Position numbers and translations under genes: made by a program. DNA of 64,000 nt from Trypanosoma brucei gambiense DAL972 (lineage: Eukaryota; Euglenozoa; Kinetoplastea; Trypanosomatida; Trypanosomatidae), in assembly GCF_000210295.1 (NCBI RefSeq), contig NC_026735.1, forward strand, positions 755,749-819,748, written 5' to 3'. The notes under the pieces were generated by a model. It was not told where the DNA came from. It searched no databases and was given only the letters and a program-made list of their open reading frames with translations. This document shows, piece after piece, positions 1 to 10,352 of this stretch. Positions within the stretch are counted from its first letter, which is position 1. Each line of letters starts with the position of its first letter.

Positions 1-1254
1 GTCAGTAAGAATGGCAGATATGGGAAGAGCTTTCGACAGCAAACTGAGTCCGGTACCTTCTTTGACGTCCCCTAACGGCCCTTCGGCGCCCACAAAGTCA
101 GAGGCTGCAGAAGGACATGAAAACGTTTTTGGTAGTACGTCGCCGACCATGGTGAGCTCAACGTTACCGGAAGCTTTTCCTTCCTCGGTACGCAGAGGCT
201 GCGCGTTCACGACTCCGGTGGGAGCACCTATGATGTCCTCGCTGCACCTCTGATGCACCGCTCCACTCGTCCCATTTGTCAGGGCACCAGTTCCTCGATC
301 ATCATGTCGAGGAAACAGCATCAGTTCATTGTTGGATCCACTGTCCCCACGGCGCATAACTCCCATGCATATCTCACTAGCTTTTTGCGTGTGCCCCTCA
401 CCGCAACTTCCACTCGAGAGAACACCGGGAATCCCGTTGTCTGTGCAAAGTAGCCCCAATACCATATCCACATCATAAAGGGAGCTCTCACCCACACCTA
501 AGGTATCACAGCCCCTTGTAGTGCCCTGCGGAAGATTGCATTTTCCGTCAAAGGCCCGGAAAGACCACCTCAGCCACCTCTCCGATGTTCCGTTAGGAGA
601 TGTTTTGCCCTGCAGACTGTTGGCCTCTCGCAGCACACCTACGTCGTTTCGGAGGGGACTCTCACTTGCTACCGTCAAACTCGACTGCAGCCCACCAAAC
701 TGGGCGAGCCTATTCGATTGGCCATCTAGAACCCGTGGTGGAGAGGTCGTCACGGTCGATTGCAGGGGCCAGGGACCCAGCCGCATTCCGTGAATGAAGG
801 CATCAAGCCCATAATCGTGGCTATTCAGGTCGGCATGTTCACTCTGGAAAGCGTACGAGCAGACATAGTCGAGATCATAATACGGATAGTTTTCCCCCTC
901 CAATGTCGCCACTAGGTCGCTGGGCCTCGTATCAACTGTCAGGGCAACGTTGTCAATGGTTGAGCGCCCCTGAGCAACGGACACGGGCCCGTCTCCATCT
1001 TTGGCATCAAGATATATGGAAGACCTCCTCCTCCCTAAGTCTCCGTCATCAAGGCCATCCGATCCAGTAGCCCACTCTGCAGTATTACAAACAATACTTC
1101 CACGGTCATTGTTTCCCGTTACATGAACACCAGTAGGGGAATTCCAGCCGTCGCTGAAGGTGTCTACTACCTCTTGGTGTTGCATTACCGCCTCGGACGC
1201 AAGAATATGGGACTCCACATTAGAAAAGCTTATCGAACCCTCAACATCGGACAT
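1..1254 (-). CDS. Hypothetical protein, N-terminal part, runs off left edge
   Basis: Reading the minus strand from the ATG at 1254-1252 to position 1 gives 418 codons with no stop. I checked every triplet of this frame on the plus strand for tta, cta and tca. The first in-frame stop upstream of the ATG is at 1306-1308, so 1254 is the first ATG. The protein starts MSDVEGSISFSNVESH and is rich in Ser, Gly, Asp and Thr. It looks mostly disordered, with no signal peptide or membrane segment. I do not recognise a family. A poly-T tract (minus sense) ends in an AG at 1480-1479, giving a 5'UTR of about 225 nt. A pyrimidine tract directly before the ATG (1264-1290) could instead serve a very short leader. 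It is the only convincing minus-strand gene and defines the left arm of a divergent switch. The existence of the ORF is sure; the function is unknown. Confidence 0.8.
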   Translation of the reverse strand, partial: MSDVEGSISFSNVESHILASEAVMQHQEVVDTFSDGWNSPTGVHVTGNNDRGSIVCNTAEWATGSDGLDDGDLGRRRSSIYLDAKDGDGPVSVAQGRSTIDNVALTVDTRPSDLVATLEGENYPYYDLDYVCSYAFQSEHADLNSHDYGLDAFIHGMRLGPWPLQSTVTTSPPRVLDGQSNRLAQFGGLQSSLTVASESPLRNDVGVLREANSLQGKTSPNGTSERWLRWSFRAFDGKCNLPQGTTRGCDTLGVGESSLYDVDMVLGLLCTDNGIPGVLSSGSCGEGHTQKASEICMGVMRRGDSGSNNELMLFPRHDDRGTGALTNGTSGAVHQRCSEDIIGAPTGVVNAQPLRTEEGKASGNVELTMVGDVLPKTFSCPSAASDFVGAEGPLGDVKEGTGLSLLSKALPISAILTD

Positions 1255-3991
1255 GTACGCTTGAAGATGGGGGAGGGGGGAAAGTGAACCTTGATGCCTC
1301 ACCCGTCACAGTTGGCTTCCTACACCAGCTCCTTCCTATATGTAGCGTGGAATACCCTTCAGCAGAGAGTGCAAGGATGCAGTGAAGTGGCGTAAAGAAG
1401 TAAGCAACACAGAAATATGAAGACAGAAACGGACGTGGCTCCATAATATTGCTACCTGAAGTTGCCGAGCATTGCTGACTATTAAAAAAAAAAAAAAACA
1501 GCGCCAGCACACTCGTATTGCCTTTATGCAGGACAATGGAGCCACGTGCGAATAGTGGGTTGTGAATGCAATGAAAAAGACATATATGTTTATAAACCAA
1601 CAAAGATACATGCGCTTCTTGGTGGACGCAGACAGTCTTGTCAGCCCTGCCCACTCCCAAACTACACTTCTATATAGTGCGAAGAAGGCATAACGCATCC
1701 AACAATAATCTGGACGTGCACAGTGAGGAGAGGAAGTTCTTACAAGGAAAAATAGTATATATATATCACGTCTACGCAAACAGTAGAATCATAACCCCCT
1801 CGGTATTTTCCCCGCCGGGTGCCATCCACAACAAACTAAAACCCGTTCTCACGGTAGAACGCCCGGATTCCGTTCCAGTAGTGATAATTCGAGTACTTGG
1901 TACAACATTTCTCTATCATGCCCTGATGACAAATCAGTACAGCTTACCTAAGGAGAATAACAATAAATTCGTAGCTACTTTCTGAAGTGTAGTTTGGTAG
2001 ACCGGGCCATGTTCCGCTCACAACATTCAGTGCCCAAATTTTCCATACATATGCAATTGGTCAGATGGTATATTGTCATCCAACTTTCTTGCGCCGTCGC
2101 GGGCAGCTGGATACCCCAGCAGACGGCAGTGTCTTTGTTGGAAACAATGTTATGTATGGGAAGGTGCGTACACACACAGGGTGGGGACCTTCATGGCTTT
2201 TTCCATGGCCCACTTCAATGCTACAAGTTAACCGACCTGCTGTAGATGCAGTGGAAACCAACATACGTAAAAACTAATGTGCCATGATAAATCCTTAGAG
2301 GAACACAACTGCTCAACGGTGTCATACGACCCCCACACCTCCAGTAAACGTTTGAAATACTGATAAGTGCGTCCATGTATGGATCCACATTCCGAGACGC
2401 CGGCTGGCCGCCTTCAACAAGACACGGATTTCCATTCAAGTACTAACACAGTAACCAATACCGAGAGAAAATCCTCCACATAGTGTGCAACTAGAAACGT
2501 CGGTTTCTCGCACCATGTTCGCATCGCAGCCGCCCCCCTCCAATCTCACCAAGAGGAAGTAGTGCATCACTGAGTCTGCCTTGTTGTACTTTCCACGCAG
2601 TCAAATAGTTATTACTCGCAGTTTCCTAGCGTTCAAACATAATCCAAGCTCCCCAATACAAGGGTTGACGCTCGCACCCTGACAATCAGGTCAGTATGGC
2701 TAAGACAAATATGATGGTAACATAGAGCATATCGAATATAAATCATAGTATGATACTCACATTTCTACGCTAGGCAAACAGACGTTATTGAGACCCTTTT
2801 TTCTCACCAGAGGACGGGGATGAAAAGAAGAAAGCAAAGCACTCACTATTAACGCGGAAGGATATTGTGAAGGTGCACATATAGGTCTAAGATTGAGTTG
2901 TTTCGGATGCCTTCAAAGGGATTTGTGTCCAAACAACTTCACATACACGGGATACGTATCCCATTCACGCACCTCCCAACCCCAACTTAGCGCACCCCAA
3001 TGGGTTTACCACTCGGTGCATGCAACCTTTCGCCATCTAAAAAATAAGTACTCGTTGTAGGTCATGGATCCTTGCTAAGTGCACCTCCTGAGGATATGCA
3101 ACAACCTATCCATGGGTATACCACGGAACCGACGACGTTAAAGATACGTAAACAAGGGAGAAAGATTATCTGAAGATTTCCTAACATGGTTTGAGTCGGT
3201 GACCAACAGCGTACATTCCCTTCCGTATCCCATCCCTAATAAAAACGTACACCCTTATCCCAGCCGTCCGCGATCACATCACTATTGCTATTTCTGTTTT
3301 TTTAGAACTCTAAAACACATCAAGGGCCGTACTGACAAACCTTCCGCACCCACCACCAAAACAGTGGCGAGGCCGCCGACCGCAGCAGTGGTAACCGGAA
3401 GAGGAAGGAAACAAACAATGGTGCGGTAGTAACCTGCTCTTCGAAATTCAGCAGTAGATGACAGATACTCGCTAGCTCTCTGCAAGTCCCACGCAGGATA
3501 GGCGTACGGCACAGTGCAACGTGTTACGGCTGCGCAGCAAGGTCAAGCACACGAAGTACCGGTTCGCTTCATCGTTGCATGACGCACGATCAGAAGATTC
3601 AATGGAATAATCGACACATAATATATTGGATCATCTAATTTTCTCTATACTGCCAATCCACCGTGGAAAAACTGACGCACTTACAAAGGGTTAGAGGAAG
3701 TTCCACCGAAAAAAATATAGCATACTATGACCCGTGCTAAAAATCAGGGGCGGCTGCCACACCGTTATCGAACGCCCAGGCCGAACACACACGCACGCAC
3801 GCACGCACGTGACCGGCGCGGCAGAAACTTTGAGGCGCAGTAAATAAACCGACAGCGTCAGACACCGACGGAAAGAGCACGTAAAACACCGCAAGTAGAA
3901 TTTTACGTACCGGAAGGCTGTAAGTCACGCGAGAACCGGGAAAGCAGCAGTACGCTCGGCCCGTATTAATCAAGTGTGCAGGCGACCTCTT

Positions 3992-4006
3992 GGGTTAGGG
4001 TTAGGG
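3992..4006 (+). repeat. Interstitial telomere-type repeat
   Basis: The stretch GGGTTAGGGTTAGGG is two and a half copies of the trypanosome telomere hexamer inside the strand-switch region. It is too short to be a telomere. It may be chance or a healing scar. Confidence 0.6.
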
Positions 4007-4473
4007 TCGGCCGCTTCAACGACCCACCGAAAATACAACAAAAAAGGCAGAACTAGAAACAACAGCAGACCTCCACACGTGCGATGACACCCACAATAAA
4101 GAGCGACGTGGGCGGGGAAGGCGGTGGGGCTGAAGCGCGGAAGCGGCCGCACGAGGAGCCGTTCCTCGCCCTCCGCGTTTGCACGGACGGAAAGGGCACG
4201 GTTCCGCCGACGTCGCCCACACACAGCTATCCAGACCCCTCTCACCCTCCAACAAGCGGGCGCAGGGCATCTAGACAACCAACCTCGTAGAACGAGGTGG
4301 GGAACCACATCCCCAACACGGCCCAGCTGTCTAATTATGCTATTAAAACCCAAAGTGCGGGAAGCGAGTCTCCGTACGCGAGTCCGATGGGTGCTTCTCG
4401 CAAGTTGAAAATGTTATGGTAACACGGCACCTCTGCCTTTACGTTTGGTTTCTTGGTGCCGTGTTGGGTATGT

Positions 4474-4475
4474 AG
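4474..4475 (+). promoter_or_regulatory. Candidate trans-splice acceptor AG
   Basis: A pyrimidine-rich stretch (about 4431-4460) is followed by this AG, 35 nt before the ATG at 4510. It supports a real plus-strand transcript there. Confidence 0.4.
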
Positions 4476-4509
4476 AGCCCCGAGAGTTGCTACGACCTAC
4501 TAGGTCCAA

Positions 4510-5101
4510 ATGAAGCGGGCACAGGAATATCTAACACGATATTCATCTCGGCTCGCAACAACTTCAGAAGCACGGCTCGATCGTCGCACGCTCTCTGAAA
4601 TTGTGTCTATACCGCCGCTGCTTTTGTGGGTGCCCGATCCTGCTGNNNNNNNNNNNNNNNNNNNNNNNNNNNNNNNNNNNNNNNNNNNNNNNNNNNNNNN
4701 NNNNNNNNNNNNNNNNNNNNNNNNNNNNNNNNNNNNNNNNNNNNNCGAAGGACACGTCCGAGCCACACCGGCTGTTCCGATACGCGATCGGTGGCGGCAG
4801 TGTTACAGTTTCCACCCTGATTCTCTCTCAATGTGACACGGGCGCTAGCGACAGTCTCGACGTCGAGCGCAGGATGCGGGAAGTGAAAAACACTCCACCG
4901 CGGATCGGTAGTGTGCTTCGGTGTGTGGAATCAGCGAAAAAGGAGATAAACAGACAGCAGGAGAAGATGAAGGATATGGACAGCACCGGGAAGGGGCCCA
5001 CGGCGAGACTGGTAAGCCGTATGGAGTCGATAGTAAGGGATGCGGAGGAGATGCTGGCTAATCCGATTACCACAGCGCCCAAGGGATACCTCATTGTTTA
5101 A
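4510..5101 (+). CDS. Hypothetical protein interrupted by assembly gap
   Basis: An ATG at 4510 opens 45 codons (MKRAQEYLTRYSSRL...) that run into 100 Ns at 4646-4745. After the gap a reading frame stays open to the stop at 5099-5101 and ends in KGYLIV. The part after the gap is hydrophilic and probably helical, rich in Arg, Lys and Glu (for example KKEINRQQEKMKDMD), which suggests a short coiled coil. The two sides are in different frames if exactly 100 bases are missing, but a 100-N run is a conventional size, so they may still be one gene. No family is recognised. It would be the first gene of the rightward cluster. A spurious ORF cannot be excluded. Confidence 0.45.
4646..4745. other. Assembly gap (100 N)
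   Basis: Exactly 100 N, the conventional placeholder for a gap of unknown length. It lies inside the small gene at 4510-5101. Confidence 0.99.
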
Positions 5102-7018
5102 GTTTCACTCCACCCGCATTCATAGGCGGCAAATGAGAACAGGGTTGAGGCCCAAACAAGTGTTAGTAGGTGGATGTGCGTATGTGTTCGTTCGTTGCTG
5201 CATTAAGCAAAGCGAACTAGTGTGCACGCGCGGAGGCGAAATCGTAGGAGTCGCGAGAGTTAGATTCACCACAATCTTTGAACTTTCTGGTGACGCAAAC
5301 CAGTGTCCACAGTAGGAACTATTTCGGTGCTGTCGTGACCAACTGCGCTGTGCACGCGAGTCCCATTTTCTTGGGTGTTGATAACTTTTGCGCGCTTGCC
5401 GTATAAGGAGGTAGCGCACGCAAACAAGAAAGAAAGAAAACGAAGGTCCAAATTCCAGGGTCGGTAGGCATTATTTATGTTTTCAAAGGGGTTTATGGGT
5501 GTATACCGAATACCAAACTACCGTTCGCGGCGCTCAGGCCCTCGCTGCGGTCCTCACAACAGCACCCACGGGGGATCTGTGTGTAGACCCGTGTGGTGCC
5601 GAAACGAATGAACGAAATGTCGTCTTCCTCATATATATATATATATATATTACCTTGCAAAGCTGGGTTTGCTATATTCTGTTCTATTTTTAGTTCATGC
5701 TTGAGTATGTTAACTGCCCTTCCCCGTAGGACTTTGTTTTGTTTTGTATTTGCCTATAATGGAGGGTCCAATCGTCCAGTGCTTGGGGATGGAAGAGGAT
5801 ATTTTATTTTGTACAAACTTTCTTCACAGTCATTCCTTTATGCACAAGGACTCATAGTAGCTGCTGCAGTCAGATGGCTGGCACCATTGTGGGCGCTAAA
5901 GCCCTTCATCGTTATTCCATTAATTCATCTATTTTTTTTTATTTTTGTTTCTCCTCTCTGCCTGATGAGGCTCAATTGTGCCGGTACATCTTTCAGTTTG
6001 TTGTTTGTCCCAATCATAACCCACGCGTGGGGTGCCGTCATTCGCGTGTTTGGGAAAAAATGCAGTGTTTTATTCGACCATGTCAGACTCGCTGGGATTG
6101 AGCCGATGCTAGCGTATACTGGAGCTCCTGTAATGTGACCTCGCGACTCTCTTCCCTTTCCTCATCTTAACGGTAGACAAGGTCCTGTTAAAGCTGGCAG
6201 GCTCACGAAGGCAAGGTATGGGTTCCGTTGGTCACATGCGCATAAGCAACTTTGTAAATTTTGTATTTTTTGCAGTGCGCTTGTGTGCGAAGCTTTCACA
6301 TGTATGTACGTTTAGTCACTTCGTCGGTTTGCACTAGGTAGTAATTGGTGCAGATCTCTAGCTTTGCTGGGTGTGGAGGTGTTTCTACGAAAGGAATGTG
6401 TTAAAACAATTTTACAATTAATTTCTCCTTTGTTATTTAAAGGAAAGGAACTACTCTATTTTTCACGTGCAGATGCAGTGATCACAATCGAAATGTAATG
6501 TTGTAGGGGGAAAGGAGGGGCTTCCTTCAAAAAGTAAGCAATCGGGGTGTTGGTCTTGTCATCACTTGAATGAAGATTGGCCGCTGCCCTTATTTATTGT
6601 CGGTAACGAGGAGATTGTGTGGCACCCTTTTTTGCAACATATATTTACGTATTTGAGCTGTTTCTAGTGGCGTATGAGCGAGGTGAGCAAGAGTTTTCCT
6701 GAACGGGAGATACGGGAATGGAAATTGTGAGGTTGATGCTTGTTATCTTCTGTCCTCGTAGTTGTTCGCAATTGGTTCTCTTTAAGGCGGTAACTGTGTA
6801 TGTGTCCGTTTGTTTGTCTGACGTCTTTCTGACTCTTCCACTGCCGTAGGAAAGGAACGGGAAATATATACTTTAGTAAATAGATATCACTCTTTAACCG
6901 GTAAGGCGTTGGCTGTATCACTGTACGTCCCCAAAGGCACAGTTACTGGGGAAGGAAATAAGCACCACTCTTGAGAGGAAGAGGCCCATCAACAGCAAAT
7001 ATTTGCGGTACTGCGACC
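5102..7018. other. Intergenic region before adenylate kinase
   Basis: Low-complexity T-rich DNA with a TA microsatellite at about 5633-5650 and no convincing gene. ORFs here begin at non-ATG codons or encode hydrophobic T-rich read-through. A pyrimidine-rich stretch at 6808-6845 leads to the splice acceptor of the kinase gene. Confidence 0.6.
6848..6849 (+). promoter_or_regulatory. Trans-splice acceptor for adenylate kinase
   Basis: A pyrimidine-rich tract (6808-6845) ends in CCGTAG. The resulting 5'UTR to the ATG at 7019 would be about 169 nt. Confidence 0.55.
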
Positions 7019-7801
7019 ATGGCGGTACTGAGCGAAGATGTCCTCTTATACCTCAAGGAGAAAAACATCCCTATGCTTTTTGAACAAATCGTTCAGAATA
7101 TCATTTCCGATGCCCCGGAAAGGCCAATGAGTTACATCGGAGATCTGATGCGCCGCGGCATCCCTTTGCAAATATTCATTGCTGGTCCCGCCGGCAGCGG
7201 CAAGCGCACACAATGCAAAAACATCGCGGACCGGCTCGGTGTGGTGTTAATCTCTTCCGGCCAGGTTCTTACTCGCGGCGTGGAAAGTGGCAGCGAGACA
7301 AGCCAACTGGCACATTCCTATGTTTCACGTGGTGAGCGGGTGCCGGACACGCTGGTGTCAATGATAATGAAAGACCGATTGTCGCAAAGCGACGCGTGTG
7401 AGAAAGGTTGGTTGGTCGAGGGCTACCCACGCAACGCACAACAGGCACAGGCCGTGGAGGAGTGTGGTGTGATACCACAGGTCTTTATACTGCTGGATCT
7501 GCCTGAAGATTTGTCCTTCAGGCGCCTTGAGCATCGCCGCTACGACCCCGCCACCAATAAAGAGTACCACATGCTGGATAATCCACCACCGGCGGAGGAT
7601 GTCGCGTTATGCGAGCGGCTCGTGCAGAGGGATGCAGACTTTCATGAGTCAATCGCGAAGCGCCTGGCACAGTACTACGAAAGCATTGAGGGCGTTAAGA
7701 AGCACCTCGGGGCCGTTATTGAAGTAGTGGATGCCAGAAAATCTGTTGAGGATGTTGAGCGGGACATACTTGCCGCGGTGGAGAAGCACCGCTTTCGCTA
7801 A
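7019..7801 (+). CDS. ADKA: Flagellar adenylate kinase with DPY-30/RIIa-like docking domain
   Basis: 260 residues. It catalyses 2 ADP = ATP + AMP. The P-loop GPAGSGKRTQ lies at about residues 56-65. It is followed by the NMP-binding region (SSGQVLTRGVESGSE), the core motif EGYPRNAQQA, and a long LID (RRYDPATNKEYHMLDNPP). About 50 residues precede the P-loop. They contain YLKEKNIPMLFEQIV and a later PMSYIGDLMRR, the pattern of a DPY-30/RII-alpha dimerisation-docking helix pair. Such N-terminal extensions are known to target T. brucei adenylate kinases to the axoneme, where they maintain nucleotide supply for dynein. The ATG at 7019 is chosen over an upstream in-frame TTG because it begins the conserved extension and follows a good acceptor. 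From memory the T. brucei flagellar kinase ADKA is Tb927.2.5660. Family assignment is certain, paralogue assignment likely. Confidence 0.93.
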   Translation: MAVLSEDVLLYLKEKNIPMLFEQIVQNIISDAPERPMSYIGDLMRRGIPLQIFIAGPAGSGKRTQCKNIADRLGVVLISSGQVLTRGVESGSETSQLAHSYVSRGERVPDTLVSMIMKDRLSQSDACEKGWLVEGYPRNAQQAQAVEECGVIPQVFILLDLPEDLSFRRLEHRRYDPATNKEYHMLDNPPPAEDVALCERLVQRDADFHESIAKRLAQYYESIEGVKKHLGAVIEVVDARKSVEDVERDILAAVEKHRFR

Positions 7802-10341
7802 GAATCCAACGTTTCCCTAATATTCCCTGTGGGTCCCTTATACACCTTTAAAGTAAAATAAAGAAGAGTAAAGGAAGGTACGACATTATGGAACGTGCCA
7901 GACGAAGATGAAGGATATGTTATTTAAGATATTTTAACAGTTCGTATGTGCACAGTTTCTTTGTATGAGTAGCAGGTCAGCAGCAGCACTGCTACATCCC
8001 TTCTTCCCTTCCCCGTTGTACCTTTTATTTGCCTTCTTTTGTTGATGTTCTTGCGACAACTTTGTGCGGTTGCGACGTCATAGTGAAGCGGGGGTCGCTT
8101 TGTTCGCGCAATTTTGTAAGCAGCCTCGGTCCCCTCCCCAATGTCCAATATGCCTCTAAAGGGCACGTGAAGTGTACGTTCGTGTGCTCGTGCCGAAGGG
8201 CTGAATGTAAATAGATACAAACCACGACGTGCGAGAGGCTTAAGAGAGGAACATACGATTACGTGGACCTGTTCATTTTTGCATGAAAGTTTAGACGGGC
8301 CCCTTGATGCCCTTTTTTATTTTCTCTCGAACTCACGAATTGTAACATAGGCGCCGCACAACCTTAGTACGCCCTATCCTTACTGGCCACGCTCCCCACA
8401 ACCGGAGGGAAGCACTCACTTGCGCCTCTCTGTCCCTCATTTGTTTCTATTTTAGCACCATTTGGGTACTTTGTGTGGCTGCATGGAGTGGGTGTACGCT
8501 CCTGGCCAACTATGAACATATGCATTGGCGTCCGCCCCCAGGGTGATAATAAGTAAATAGGGGTTTGCGCTCGGTGGAGAATGTGTTTCAAATGCCTCCA
8601 GAGTGTGTTCAAGGGATCTCCCGGTGCTCGAGAATGTAAGTAGTAGGGGGTACGTAGTTGGGGCGCACCACATCACAACTTGTACGGCGTTTGCCGTCCC
8701 TGTTTCAGCTACGCCGTATTGAATGCGTGAAACTGTTACTAACAAGTGCACAGCTGCCGATGGGGGGCCCCTTCCCCGTTTCAGTTCGTGGGAGACCGGT
8801 TGACCCACCATTTGTGTTGCCGCTAAAGCCCCTCACTTTAAGTGTCTCATATTATAACTGCTCAATTACCGTTCACGACGGACGGTAAGAAACACACTGA
8901 AAACCACTAACGCAGCAGACGCATAGAATCGGCCAGGAAAAAGTGCCCACAAGCACCCTCTTCGCTGTTGTGATTATTACCGCGGCCAAATATCCAATGA
9001 CAAAGCAAAGAGAAAGGGGAGTTTTAGCGATATATTTTTTTAAAGGGCTGGCAAATAAAGGAAACAAGGTGGGGTATGCTTGCCGAGATGCCCTCAAGCC
9101 AATTCGGGTTGCAGGACTGATGAACTCCTGCCACTCAGGCGTTGTGCCTATTCATTAGGGTCCGGTAACCCGATACTCTTCTGCATCAAGTTCCTTTATT
9201 ACATTTTTCCAACGCCATAACTTGTTCGTGTGGAAACGACGGTGTCGGCGCTGTTGACGTTTAACTTGTTACACTTCATCAGAACTTAGGGTGGCCGTTC
9301 GCTCGGTATGGAGATGCAGTGCTCTTCCTTCGAGTGTGGTCGCGCCCCCACATTTCCCTGTAGACCTTGAACTGTCTAACTTTGCGATGTTCGGGCCTTC
9401 CAATCACCGAGGGTAGGCGCGACAGCGCAGGCGGATACCCTCGCCGGAGGACCAAAATTTCGTGCCAGTTCCTATTAATTACTGTTGTAGCAGTTAAAAT
9501 CGTCGCAACGCATAGCGAACCGTACGAACTCCGCCGGCAGCCTGCTGAACCGACAAGGTCCCTTTACTACGGACCACCGTCCGGCCTTCGCCAGCTGGTG
9601 AAACAACCATTCCTTAATCGGGAAGCGCTCCCTGCCATAGAGTGCTCGGTTCAATTTCACCGCAGTGACCGTCGCCGTAACCGCCGCCAGACTGCATCCA
9701 CACGATAGAGGCACCAGGGGCCAACAGCCTTTTTAAAATTACCACCACAACCTGTAGTGGCGGCATCTTTTCAGGAAAGAGGGGCCGCGTGTTGAGGTGC
9801 CGGGGGAAAAACGGTATACGTACGGAGGCTCGAACCTGCGGCCACCAAGACGCAAGCACAGAAGTGCAGTTAACGACACCCGGGCCATTACAAAGCCGGG
9901 GCCCGCCCGAATATATAATTACTTATTGAATTTATTCTTTGGTATTTCCTAGCTTGTTGCAGCCTACGGAACTTTTGGACAAGGCACTGCATATCTTCTC
10001 GGCTATTTAGCTAAGATCAAGTTATTAAACTGTTCTTATCAGAGTAACTCCTGATACGGGCCTTTGGCCCAAGGATCTAAACTGTTGGCTGTCCCGCGTT
10101 CTTCCGGGGTTCCACTTGTCCGGATGGAGCGCGACGGTCGCGAACATTTTCCGACAAAACCAACCACTGAACGTTGTAAGGCAGTTATTGGAACGACCCG
10201 CATTTCCCATCACTTTATTCTCGCTTGGTGTATACTTTAACGCCTCGGATCCGCCGTGCCCCACCCGGGTGAGTGTCCGCGTAGTTCGCTCCCCCCTCCT
10301 CCCTCCGTTTGGTCCTTCAAGTTCACTCTCGCAGGTCGAAA
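7802..10341. other. Intergenic region with possible retroelement relic
   Basis: The 3'UTR of the kinase is followed by DNA with no intact gene. A degenerate coding-like stretch lies at 8364-8811 on the minus strand (listed separately). A B-box-like GGTTCGAGCC lies on the minus strand at about 9826-9835, but no tRNA cloverleaf can be drawn around it. Confidence 0.5.
8364..8811 (-). pseudogene. Possible decayed ingi-type endonuclease fragment (DIRE-like)
   Basis: Two overlapping minus-strand frames give coding-like peptide, best seen in SLEHTLEAFETHSPPSANPY followed by LGADANAYVHSW. The second string resembles the GxDxNAHHxxW signature of the AP-endonuclease domain of ingi/L1Tc-type retrotransposons. 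The hydrophobic strand and the ALD-like helix before it also fit. Downstream the frame is broken by stops. Degenerate ingi-related elements (DIREs) are common in trypanosome genomes, and an intact RIME lies only 1.5 kb away in the same orientation. The match is from inspection only and weak. Confidence 0.3.
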
Positions 10342-10352
10342 ACCTCCTTTCA
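10342..10352. repeat. RIME target-site duplication, left copy
   Basis: ACCTCCTTTCA, identical to 10858-10868. It directly abuts the poly-T end (3' end of the minus-strand element). Confidence 0.93.

Larger units (their letters stand above)
1255..4509. promoter_or_regulatory. Divergent strand-switch region, probable Pol II start region
   Basis: The gene on the left points left and the next genes point right, with no convincing ORF in between on either strand. In trypanosomatids such divergent switches are where Pol II begins transcribing both polycistrons. They lack TATA-type promoters and carry H4K10ac, H2A.Z and H2B.V. Visible contents are a poly-A run at 1484-1498, a CGCA tetramer run near 3783-3808 and a short TTAGGG-type stretch at 3992-4006. 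I see no defined promoter element. Confidence 0.55.

Noticed and set aside
3970..4353. 127-codon minus-strand ORF in the strand-switch region
   Set aside because: GC-rich composition with no motif. It spans the TTAGGG units and lacks supporting context.
5593..6138. 181-codon ORF before the kinase gene
   Set aside because: Begins at GTG, crosses a TA microsatellite and encodes T-rich hydrophobic read-through.
9820..9905. tRNA-like stretch on the minus strand with GGTTCGAGCC
   Set aside because: It resembles a B box, but the T stem is mismatched and no anticodon arm of 5+7+5 can be drawn.
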